Assembly (NCBI GenBank): GCA_964293475.1
Contig: CAXYYJ010000003.1
Span: 65,585-129,584 of the forward strand
Reading direction: 5' to 3'
Source: UBA12170 sp964293475
Lineage (GTDB): Bacteria; Bacteroidota; Bacteroidia; Bacteroidales; UBA12170
Length of the DNA stretch: 64,000 bases
The position numbers were made by a program, and so were the translations under genes. Numbering within the stretch: the first letter of the stretch is position 1; every line of letters begins with the position of its first letter. The notes beneath the pieces are model-generated. The model made no database searches. It had not been told where the DNA came from and saw only the letters and a program-made list of their open reading frames with translations. This document shows, in pieces, positions 45,681-53,857 of this stretch.

Positions 45681-47399
45681 TTAAACAGGTTTTGTGCGGG
45701 AATGGCCTGGAATGGAAGCGATTAGCATTTGAGAATAGGAGTTTTTTGGGTTTTTGTAGAGCTCATCAGACTCGTTAATCTCCACAATATCACCATCTTT
45801 CATAACCATAATCCGGTCGCTCATAAATTTTACCACCGACAAATCGTGGGAGATAAAAAGATACGAAAGTCCAAATTCGCGCTTGAGCTGGTTGAGCAGG
45901 TTTAAAATTTGTGCCTGAACAGAAACGTCTAAGGCTGAAACCGACTCGTCGCAGATGATGATTTCGGGATTCATGGCCAATGCGCGGGCTATGGAAATGC
46001 GTTGCCGTTGTCCACCCGAAAATTCCGATGGGAGTTTATAAAATGCTGCGGCAGGAATGCCCGTTTTTTCCAGAAGTTTGATTGCCTCCGCTTCGGCTTG
46101 CTGCCGGCCAAGTTTTTTATGAACCAAAAGAGGCTCCATTACAGCCAGCCCAACGGCCAATGTGGGGTTAAGTGAGCCATAAGGATCTTGAAAGATGATT
46201 TGGACTTTTTCGCGGAAATGACGCCATTCGGAAGGAGAATACTCCAGAATATTTTTGTCTTGCCATAGAATGCTGCCCGAATGCGCTTTGTGCAAACCAA
46301 TAATGGCGCGGCTCAGCGAGGTTTTTCCACAACCCGATTCGCCCACCAATCCCAGCGTTTCGCCTTTAAAGAGCTCAAAACTAACCCCATTTACCGCCAC
46401 ATGATGAGCAGTGGCTTTCCCCAGAAAATTCTTCTTTTTGGCGTATTTTACTTCCAGATTTTGAACCGATAAAATGGGGAGGGTGGCATAGAGCTTTTCG
46501 TGGGCAGCTTTTCGGGATTCAGCGGATACAATATTGATGACAGGTTCCTTTTCCGATTGTAGGAAATCGGCCACCGAAGGCAGCCATTCAGCACGTTGAG
46601 TCAACGATGGCCTGCAAGCCAGAAGTGCCTTGGTATAAGCATGTTGGGGATTGTGAATGATTTGTTGTGCCGGACCCGATTCCACCAATTTTCCCTGATA
46701 CAAAACTGCCAGCTCATCGGCTATATCTGCTACTATTCCCAAATCGTGGGTAATAAAAAGCACCGATGTTTGATAGGTAACCTGAAGCTCTTTGAGAAGG
46801 TCGAGAATGGTTTTTTGCACTGAAACATCAAGCGCCGTGGTGGGTTCGTCGGCAATGAGGAGTTCGGGCTCGTTGGCCATAGCCATGGCAATCATAAGGC
46901 GCTGTTTTTGCCCCCCGCTGAGTTGGTGCGGATAGCTTTGGTAGATTCTTGCGGGCTCGGGAAGTTTCACAGCTTCCATCATTTTTAGAACGCGGTTTTT
47001 CAGTTCTTTTTCCGGAATATTTCGGTGAATCTGAATAATTTCTGCTACCTGTGGGCCGCATTTTTTCACCGGATTGAGTGCCGTCATGGGCTCCTGAAAA
47101 ATCATGGAAATTTTATTTCCCCGGAGCTTTCGCAAAATGCTCTCGTTGAGACCAATCAGATTCTCTTTTTTATTATCTTTGAGTTCCAGTTCGATTTTAC
47201 CATCGGATATAATGGCTTTTTTATGTAACAACTGCATGATTGCCAGAGATGTAACAGATTTGCCAGAACCCGATTCCCCCACCAGAGCCAGGGTTTTACC
47301 ACGGGGAATTTTCAGGCATAAATCATCGACCACTGTTATGGGTTGTTGATTTTGTTCAAAAGCAATGCTCAAATGTGATATCTCTAAAGCAGATGACAA
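45681..47399 (-). CDS. Double-ABC peptide-type transporter ATPase (YejF/DppDF fusion type)
   Basis: Two complete ABC domains: first Walker A GESGSGKS with signature LSGGQKQRLMIAMAM and Walker B LLIADEPTTALD; second GESGCGKT with FSGGQRQRISIARAL and IIICDESVSALD. Each is followed by the Cys-containing or proline-rich tail of oligopeptide ATPases. It resembles YejF, which powers a peptide importer. No permease or binding-protein gene is near, so the partners are elsewhere. The start is TTG at 47399; no ATG lies near. Confidence 0.9.
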   Translation of the reverse strand: MSSALEISHLSIAFEQNQQPITVVDDLCLKIPRGKTLALVGESGSGKSVTSLAIMQLLHKKAIISDGKIELELKDNKKENLIGLNESILRKLRGNKISMIFQEPMTALNPVKKCGPQVAEIIQIHRNIPEKELKNRVLKMMEAVKLPEPARIYQSYPHQLSGGQKQRLMIAMAMANEPELLIADEPTTALDVSVQKTILDLLKELQVTYQTSVLFITHDLGIVADIADELAVLYQGKLVESGPAQQIIHNPQHAYTKALLACRPSLTQRAEWLPSVADFLQSEKEPVINIVSAESRKAAHEKLYATLPILSVQNLEVKYAKKKNFLGKATAHHVAVNGVSFELFKGETLGLVGESGCGKTSLSRAIIGLHKAHSGSILWQDKNILEYSPSEWRHFREKVQIIFQDPYGSLNPTLAVGLAVMEPLLVHKKLGRQQAEAEAIKLLEKTGIPAAAFYKLPSEFSGGQRQRISIARALAMNPEIIICDESVSALDVSVQAQILNLLNQLKREFGLSYLFISHDLSVVKFMSDRIMVMKDGDIVEINESDELYKNPKNSYSQMLIASIPGHSRTKPV

Positions 47400-47428
47400 G
47401 GCCGGGAAAGATTAAAAATTAACTGCAT

Positions 47429-47436
47429 CAAAATTA
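47429..47436 (-). promoter_or_regulatory. Predicted -7 box of the double-ABC gene
   Basis: Minus-strand TAATTTTG fits TAnnTTTG, 29 bases before the TTG start at 47399, in the short divergent gap shared with comF. Confidence 0.45.
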
Positions 47437-47442
47437 GTAAAT

Positions 47443-48138
47443 ATGCTCAAATCTATACTTGACGATTTATTAAATCTCGTTTATCCGCGAACCTGTGCGG
47501 CTTGTGGCACAACATTGCTCAGGCACGAAGAGGTTATTTGCTCACCCTGCGTGTTGCATCTCCCCAAAACTTTCTATCATAAAGACCAAAAAAATCCACT
47601 CTTTGAGCTTTTCTGGGGCAAGATTCCGGTGGAAATGGTGGCTTCCTACTATTTCTTCAATAAGGGCAACAAAGTTCAGAATTTGGTTCATCAGCTCAAA
47701 TACAAGGGCCGACCCGACATTGGGGTTTATCTGGGGCAGCGTTATGGAGCTTATCTCAGAAATGCTGAGACTTTCAGCACCATCGATACCATCATCCCTG
47801 TTCCGCTTCACGATGCTAAAAAAATTATAAGAGGCTATAATCAGGCGGAAATGTTTGCCCAGGGATTGAGTATTGCCATGAAAATTCCATTCGATACCAC
47901 CTCCTTTGTTCGAACAGCTGCCACCGAAACCCAGACTAAAAAGACCAAACAAGAGCGGTGGGAAAATGTGAAAGATAAATTTAAGGTGGTGGAAACCAAT
48001 CTATTGAAAGATAAGCATGTTTTGCTTGTGGACGATGTGCTTACCACAGGCGCCACTTTGGAAGCCTGCGCCCACAGTTTGCTCGAAGTGCCCGGATTAA
48101 AAATCAGCATTGCTACCATTGCGGCAGCACATCATTGA
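47443..48138 (+). CDS. ComF-family phosphoribosyltransferase-like protein
   Basis: An N-terminal zinc-ribbon-like motif has Cys18, Cys21, Cys33 and Cys36 (CAAC, CSPC), followed by VHQLKYKGRPDIG, TIIPVPLH and the PRPP-binding loop VLLVDDVLTTGAT. This is the ComFC/GntX family, linked in other bacteria to DNA uptake and recombination. Its role in Bacteroidota is not established. It is divergent from the double-ABC gene, with 43 bases between. Confidence 0.9.
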   Translation: MLKSILDDLLNLVYPRTCAACGTTLLRHEEVICSPCVLHLPKTFYHKDQKNPLFELFWGKIPVEMVASYYFFNKGNKVQNLVHQLKYKGRPDIGVYLGQRYGAYLRNAETFSTIDTIIPVPLHDAKKIIRGYNQAEMFAQGLSIAMKIPFDTTSFVRTAATETQTKKTKQERWENVKDKFKVVETNLLKDKHVLLVDDVLTTGATLEACAHSLLEVPGLKISIATIAAAHH

Positions 48139-48168
48139 TTCAGGAATAAAGATTTTGTGAGTAAAAAT

Positions 48169-50229
48169 TTAACTCGGGTATTCTATTCTGATATGGTAGA
48201 TGGTGAGCAGCATCTTCTTGAAAATCTTCTTTATCTTGTTAATGTCCTTCAGCGTGATGTCGGCGTTGTCGAATTGCCCACCATCGAGTTGAGATGCAAC
48301 AATCTGATCTACAAGATTGTTGAGTTTGGTTTCGTCGGGTTTGGGGATGCTTCGGCTGGCGGCTTCTATGCTATCGGCCATCATTAAAACGGCGGTTTCC
48401 TTGCTAAAAGGAATGGGACCCGGGTAGGTATATAATTTCTCGTCCACTTCGCCTTCTTCTTTTAATGCCATTCGATAGAAATACTCTGTTCGGCGGTTGC
48501 CATGATGGGTTCTGATGAAATCGATAATCACCGCAGGAAGCCGATGTTTTTTCGCCAGTTCAATGCCTAGATGCACATGGCTCAGAATGATTTCGGCGCT
48601 TTCTTCGTAGCTAAGCTCGTTGTGGGGATTTACCTGTGTGGTTTGGTTTTCGATAAAATAGAGCGGATTGAACATTTTTCCAATGTCGTGATAAAGAGCG
48701 CCGGCCCGCACCAGCAAAGTATTTCCGCCCACTTCGAGCAAGGCAGCTTCGGCCAGATTACCCACCTGAAGGCTGTGCTGAAAAGTTCCGGGAGCCTTGT
48801 GAGCCAAATCGCGGAGCAAAGGATTGTTGGTATCGGAAAGCTCGAGTAAAGTGATAACGGTGACCTGTTGAAACAGCTTCTCGAAAAGATAAATGATGGG
48901 ATAACTGAGCAAAGTTAGAGCTGCATTAATCGCAAACAGATAAATGGTTTGGGTGTTAAAAGCAGTTGTATTTCCTTCCCGCACAAGCGAAAGAGCATAA
49001 TAGGTAACCACATAGGATAGAAAAATCCACAGCGTGGTTAGATAAAATTGTCGCCTTTTGTGCAAACGATGAATAGAAAATATGGTGATGATTCCGGTGA
49101 TGAGCTGCAAAAACATGAAATTGTAGCCATTCGGAACAAACGATGCAATGATGATGGTGGTGAGCAGGTAGACAAAGAGCGAAGTGCGGGTGTCGAAAAA
49201 ACTGCGGATAATGATGGCCAAAAGGGGTAAAGGCAGTACGAGCAAATAGTTTGGATAGTCTTGAATAAGAATACTTTCGGGGATTACAAAAATCATCATA
49301 CTCACTAAAATCAGCAAAATCTGATTGCTGTGCAGCATAATTCCAGGTCGAAACAGAATGATATATAAAACCAGCGAGAATAAAACGATAAGAATCAGAA
49401 TGGCGAGACCTATAATAACTCCAATGTATTCTTTATTGCTTCCCAATTGTTTTTCGAATTCCAGTTTGAGCGATTCAAGAATTTGGAAACGTTCGGCGGT
49501 AATCAGCTCACCTTCAGCAATAATCAGCTCCCCTTTCTGAACCAGACCATAGGTGAGCGACATGCCCGAGAGTCGGTTTTCTTCCTCCTTTTTTGTGGTG
49601 GCTTCGTCGTAAACCACGTTTTGAAAAAGGTGCGAGAAAATGAGCTCTTTGGCCAATGCTCCATCAATATTCTGAGCTTTAACAATAGATTCGTTGATAT
49701 AGGTCTGGGCGGTGGTTAAAGTATAAATTTGCGATAGCGGCACATTGGTGGCTGTATTCCCCGAAATCAGGCTGATTTGACCGTTAAGACTAAGCTCGTT
49801 GGTCTGGCTTCTGATGCCCGTTTTTAGCAAGTGCGAAAAATGCGACTCAATAAAATTCCAGGTATTCTTTCGTTGCAACGATTTGGCATCCGCATGTTTT
49901 TGCTGCCACGCCCCGTTGAAGTTGTTGAGCAACAAAGGCCAAATGGAATCGCCCAAATTTTGATTGAATCGGTAAAAGGGAACTAAATCGGCCAGTAAAA
50001 GTTGTTTCTCTTCGCTGATTTCTTTGGTGGTTTTTAAAACCGCAAAATCGAAGGGGGCAATTAAATTGGAATAGTTCCAGGGGTAGCCTTGCACGTATTG
50101 ATAGCCAAAACGGGCTGTTTTAGGAATAAAAATTACCATGACAATCATGGCGGCGAAAAAGAGAAAGAACTTATATATAACAGAGTATCTGTATTTTATA
50201 AAAAATTTAATTTGATTTATCGCTTTCAT
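48169..50229 (-). CDS. 7TM-HD family phosphodiesterase (PgpH-like)
   Basis: Architecture: N-terminal membrane helix, a ~250-residue extracytoplasmic domain, seven membrane helices (about residues 270-450) and a cytoplasmic HD domain with RAGALYHDIGKM (His514, Asp515) and RTHHGNRRTEY. This is the 7TMR-HD layout of PgpH, which degrades cyclic di-AMP in Listeria and relatives. ATG at 50229 is used, as the 34 in-frame codons before it do not resemble the family. Cyclic di-AMP turnover is a family-based inference. Confidence 0.9.
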   Translation of the reverse strand: MKAINQIKFFIKYRYSVIYKFFLFFAAMIVMVIFIPKTARFGYQYVQGYPWNYSNLIAPFDFAVLKTTKEISEEKQLLLADLVPFYRFNQNLGDSIWPLLLNNFNGAWQQKHADAKSLQRKNTWNFIESHFSHLLKTGIRSQTNELSLNGQISLISGNTATNVPLSQIYTLTTAQTYINESIVKAQNIDGALAKELIFSHLFQNVVYDEATTKKEEENRLSGMSLTYGLVQKGELIIAEGELITAERFQILESLKLEFEKQLGSNKEYIGVIIGLAILILIVLFSLVLYIILFRPGIMLHSNQILLILVSMMIFVIPESILIQDYPNYLLVLPLPLLAIIIRSFFDTRTSLFVYLLTTIIIASFVPNGYNFMFLQLITGIITIFSIHRLHKRRQFYLTTLWIFLSYVVTYYALSLVREGNTTAFNTQTIYLFAINAALTLLSYPIIYLFEKLFQQVTVITLLELSDTNNPLLRDLAHKAPGTFQHSLQVGNLAEAALLEVGGNTLLVRAGALYHDIGKMFNPLYFIENQTTQVNPHNELSYEESAEIILSHVHLGIELAKKHRLPAVIIDFIRTHHGNRRTEYFYRMALKEEGEVDEKLYTYPGPIPFSKETAVLMMADSIEAASRSIPKPDETKLNNLVDQIVASQLDGGQFDNADITLKDINKIKKIFKKMLLTIYHIRIEYPS

Positions 50230-50437
50230 TTGAATTCCCTTTGGTGCAAAGTAAAGATAAATATTTGGTTCAAAAATATTGATGTTCCACAAAATGTGAA
50301 AACAGCAGAAAAATAGAAATATTCGCATCATTAAAATAACTGAAAATGTGGTTATTGCAACGGTTTTGAGCCCTGCCGCTAAGGTTTTGCACGAAAGTGA
50401 TAATGAACAAAAAGATGAGTGGTTGTTTCCTTTTCGT

Positions 50438-50445
50438 TACCTTTG
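50438..50445 (+). promoter_or_regulatory. Predicted -7 box of the NlpC/P60 gene
   Basis: TACCTTTG fits TAnnTTTG, 21 bases before the ATG at 50467; it supports that start over an upstream in-frame TTG. Confidence 0.5.
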
Positions 50446-50466
50446 TATGTTCAAAAACTACACCTT

Positions 50467-51225
50467 ATGACATTCGGTTTTATTCATCTTTCCATTGTCC
50501 CCCTGCGCAAGCAACCCTCCGATATGAGCCAGCAAACCACCCAATTGCTTTTTGGCGATGTGGTTGAAATTCTGGATATTGTAGCACCCAACTGGGTTTT
50601 GGTCAGGAATGGCTACGACGAGTACGAAGGTTATATGGATCCAAAGCAGCTGTTGCAAATTGACAGCATCGACTATTTTCGAATGCTGAATATAAAACAT
50701 GTGAACCACGATCCTGCTACCATCATGACCAATAAGGGCTTGATGCTGCTGCCTTCGGGATGTAGTTTTCAGTCGAACTATTTTTCTGTTCAGGGGTGGG
50801 ATTTTCAGATACCGGATGTGCTAAAGGACTTTGAATCAGCAAGCCCCGATAATATTTTAGCCTTGGCTCATTCGTTTCTCAATGCGCCCTATTTGTGGGG
50901 TGGGAAAACCCATTTTGGAATCGACTGTTCCGGATTCACCCAAACTGTTTATAAGATGTGTGGGATTAAACTTCCCCGCGATGCCTGGCAGCAAGCCGAG
51001 CGTGGCGAGTTGCTCAATTTTATAGAGGAGACAAAACCTGGCGATTTGGCATTTTTCGACAACGAGGAAGGAAGGATTATTCATGTGGGTATAATCATTT
51101 CCCCCACCGAAATCATCCATGCCAGTGGTCTCGTTCGCATCGACAAGCTCGACCATCAGGGAATATTTAATACTGACACATTAAAGTATAGCCATCAGCT
51201 TAGGTTGTTGAAGAGGTATTTTTAG
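50467..51225 (+). CDS. NlpC/P60 family cysteine peptidase with SH3-like domain
   Basis: The N-terminal ~65 residues form an SH3-like domain (SIVPLRKQPSD, WVLVRNGYDEYEGYMD). The C-terminal NlpC/P60 domain has catalytic Cys154 in GIDCSGF, His206 in IIHVGII and His218 in IIHASG. Such enzymes cleave peptidoglycan stem peptides. No classical signal peptide is seen, as in some recycling enzymes, so it may act in the cytoplasm. Length 252 residues. Confidence 0.88.
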   Translation: MTFGFIHLSIVPLRKQPSDMSQQTTQLLFGDVVEILDIVAPNWVLVRNGYDEYEGYMDPKQLLQIDSIDYFRMLNIKHVNHDPATIMTNKGLMLLPSGCSFQSNYFSVQGWDFQIPDVLKDFESASPDNILALAHSFLNAPYLWGGKTHFGIDCSGFTQTVYKMCGIKLPRDAWQQAERGELLNFIEETKPGDLAFFDNEEGRIIHVGIIISPTEIIHASGLVRIDKLDHQGIFNTDTLKYSHQLRLLKRYF

Positions 51226-51253
51226 GATTTCGTTCCAGCGACTTTTTGTTCTA

Positions 51254-51465
51254 TCCATATAGGCACTTAGTCTTTATTTTGACCACATAGGCACATAGGA
51301 CACATAGTCTTTATTTTAACTACATAGGCACATAGGCACATAGGACACATAGTCTTTATTTTAATCACATAGGCACATAGTTCACATAGTCTTTATTTTA
51401 ACCACATAGGCACATAGTTCACATAGTCTTTATTTTGACCACATAGGCACATAGGACACATAGTT
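51254..51465. repeat. Tandem repeat array, 37-bp unit, about six copies
   Basis: The unit has the form CACATAGGCACATAG plus GACACATAGTCTTTATTTT. The landmark TAGTCTTTA starts at 51268, 51305, 51350, 51387 and 51424, with a variant at 51461; steps are 37 except one of 45, where an 8-base AGGCACAT block is duplicated. A nested ACATAGG sub-repeat is obvious. No spacer-like unique sequence is present. Confidence 0.88.
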
Positions 51466-51692
51466 GTTTTTTGTGTTTTCTTTGGTTCCACGTGATTTTT
51501 GGTTTTTATTTCATTCATTTTAAATCACATAGGCGTATTGGGCGCATCATTAAAGCAAGTGATATTTAATTGTTTGTTCCTCTAAACTTTTATAATAAGC
51601 TGGATGAATAATTGTTTCAAGCATCAATAAATCAGCACCATAATAATTTTCATTAAATTTTTTCAAAGGGGGTATTTTTTTAGAAATAATTG

Positions 51693-51700
51693 TACCTTTG
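51693..51700 (+). promoter_or_regulatory. Predicted -7 box of the tandem T9SS pair
   Basis: TACCTTTG fits TAnnTTTG, 28 bases before the ATG at 51729. Confidence 0.5.
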
Positions 51701-51728
51701 AGAGGTTTATTCCTTAAAAGTTATTGTT

Positions 51729-53840
51729 ATGAAACTGTTTTTACCAAACGTGTCAGAATTTTCAGGTTTTTCGGCATTTTTCAACAAAAAAGGGTTGGTG
51801 GTTTTGGGTCTGTTTCTGTTAGGCCAAATACTGAATGCTCAGGTTATTTATTCAGATATCAGACCCAACAAAGAAATCATAGAGGAGCAAAAGATACCTT
51901 TTGATATTAATAATGATGGTGTAACTGATTGTGAATTGTATTATAACTACTACACCGGATACCAGGACAGGTATTTTCTTTTCCAAATATACACTCATCA
52001 TAATACCGCTGTAGCAGTTCAAAACGATAGTGTTGTGGCATTTGATGAGAATGAACTGATAGAACCCAATATGGAGTGGAATGATACAACCGTATTAAAT
52101 ATTCAATTGATTGATATAGAGTATCTTCCTAAAGGTAGCTGGAGCAATGTCCATCATGGATATTTAGGGCTCCGCTTACAGGTTGATAATCAGTATTATT
52201 ACGCCTGGCTTCGCTTATATTTTGTTGATAATAGTCAATTATTCGCCATTGATTGCGCTTATAATCCTATTCCCAACGAGCCAATTGTTGCAGGCGATGG
52301 TATTCCAAAAGGAGCCACCTCTGTGGTTTTAACTGATGTGGGAAATTATTTTAGCGGGCGAGACTTTAAGGTGCTCTTTAACAGTGCTATCAATCAATTG
52401 GAAATTAGTGAATACAGGATTATCATTTCAAAGGCACAGGATACTTCTGTTTATAATCTTCAGGCAATGAATCAGGTTCCCGCTGAAAGATATATTTCTG
52501 TCATCCCATCAGAATTTTCATTTCTAAATTCGGAAACCCTATATAATTTGTACCTCGATAAAGATGGTGATTCTATTGAAAGATTTGTCCCATACAGGGC
52601 ATGCATACTTAATGTAAGTTCCTCCGGCATTGCAACAGAAAACACTATTTCTGAACCGTCTGATTCTATCATTCTTCAGGCATTTGTAAACACTACCCAT
52701 CGACCCATTGCTACATTAACCGATACTACCAATACTGCTGCCGATATCAGCCTAACGATTGAGCCATATCTAAATGATTTTACGAAAGAGTTCAGGGCAC
52801 TTGTAATGCCAATTGAAGATACAGCATCATTATCTGTCACCGATGCTCTTCTTTTGCCATCGGCAAACTCTGTAAGAATTCCCTATTCAGACACTGCTCA
52901 AGTTATACAGTTTAACATGAATCAGTTAGATATCCATGGAAATCAGATTGTGCCAAACCACGTTTATTTTATTAAAATCCTATCGATTCCCGATAGCATT
53001 AGCGCTATTCAAGGGAAATTTTCGAGCGTTTCTAACCGAATCATTTTGGGCAAAGATGGAATGGCAATTGTTGGAGATACCAGTTCCTTCAATATGAATG
53101 TATTTGAGTGCGATTTTGCATTCTCAGAATTCAATTATTGGACAGGAACAGGTATAGTACAATCCGATGGAATGCAGGATGTTGATTTGAACCGCGATGG
53201 AGTAGATGATTTTTATTTCTATGGAAGTAGGTGGGGAACAAATTTTGGGTCTTCTTTTATATTATCACTCATTCCCTACAGAAACAATAAAGTTCTTCTA
53301 TGCGACCATAACGAACATTCCAATTGGATAGATGAGCTGGATTACGGCGTTCTTTACGGTGATTTGTACAGATGGTCCAACGATGAGTCATTTTTAAAAC
53401 ATTACCACACTGTAACAAATATAGATAATAATGTAGACATAGGACATTATACAGGACCCAATGATAGGGTGTATTATGTCGCATTTAGACTCGAAGACTC
53501 CGGACTTCCGCAGTATGCATGGCTAAAAATTCAGGGAACCAGATTTTTACAATACGGTTTTCAGGACATACGCGACGATGTGAATGCTGTTGATGCTTCT
53601 GGTTTTGTCAGACTTTTCCCCAACCCCGCTTCTGATTATATTACCATTGAACAACCCATGAATTACTCTAATAATCTACAGATAAATATTCTGAACTCAT
53701 TGGGGCAGACCATCCAACAATTGGAATCTGGCAGCCCCCAAACAATCGTCTCTGTCAAAGGTTTCCCTTCGGGAATATACCTTGTCACTATTCGGGATAA
53801 TGGGAAAATTGTTGAAACAAAAAAACTGGTTATTGAATAA
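51729..53840 (+). CDS. T9SS secreted protein, paralogue A of a tandem pair
   Basis: After a long N-region the signal peptide ends ILNAQ. Two copies of a calcium-loop-like motif plus a tryptophan strand flank the protein: DINNDGVTD with YYAWLRLYF near the N-terminus, and DLNRDGVDDFYF with QYAWLKIQG near residues 475-600. Between them are Ig-like stretches. The last ~75 residues are a type A sorting domain starting LFPNPASDY. The next gene, 17 bases on, has the same layout. Function unknown; probably cell-surface. Confidence 0.78.
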   Translation: MKLFLPNVSEFSGFSAFFNKKGLVVLGLFLLGQILNAQVIYSDIRPNKEIIEEQKIPFDINNDGVTDCELYYNYYTGYQDRYFLFQIYTHHNTAVAVQNDSVVAFDENELIEPNMEWNDTTVLNIQLIDIEYLPKGSWSNVHHGYLGLRLQVDNQYYYAWLRLYFVDNSQLFAIDCAYNPIPNEPIVAGDGIPKGATSVVLTDVGNYFSGRDFKVLFNSAINQLEISEYRIIISKAQDTSVYNLQAMNQVPAERYISVIPSEFSFLNSETLYNLYLDKDGDSIERFVPYRACILNVSSSGIATENTISEPSDSIILQAFVNTTHRPIATLTDTTNTAADISLTIEPYLNDFTKEFRALVMPIEDTASLSVTDALLLPSANSVRIPYSDTAQVIQFNMNQLDIHGNQIVPNHVYFIKILSIPDSISAIQGKFSSVSNRIILGKDGMAIVGDTSSFNMNVFECDFAFSEFNYWTGTGIVQSDGMQDVDLNRDGVDDFYFYGSRWGTNFGSSFILSLIPYRNNKVLLCDHNEHSNWIDELDYGVLYGDLYRWSNDESFLKHYHTVTNIDNNVDIGHYTGPNDRVYYVAFRLEDSGLPQYAWLKIQGTRFLQYGFQDIRDDVNAVDASGFVRLFPNPASDYITIEQPMNYSNNLQINILNSLGQTIQQLESGSPQTIVSVKGFPSGIYLVTIRDNGKIVETKKLVIE

Positions 53841-53857
53841 CGCAAAACATTGAAATT

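Larger units (their letters stand above)
51226..51728. other. Intergenic region with tandem repeats
   Basis: About 500 bases without a gene. The left half is a 37-bp tandem array; the right half is AT-rich and ends in a -7 box for the next gene. Confidence 0.7.

Noticed and set aside
50230..50331. 34-residue N-terminal extension of the PgpH-like protein
   Set aside because: The family begins with a short cytoplasmic stretch before the first helix, matching the ATG at 50229.
51254..51465. Possible CRISPR array
   Set aside because: Units are contiguous with nested sub-repeats and no unique spacers, and no cas gene is present.
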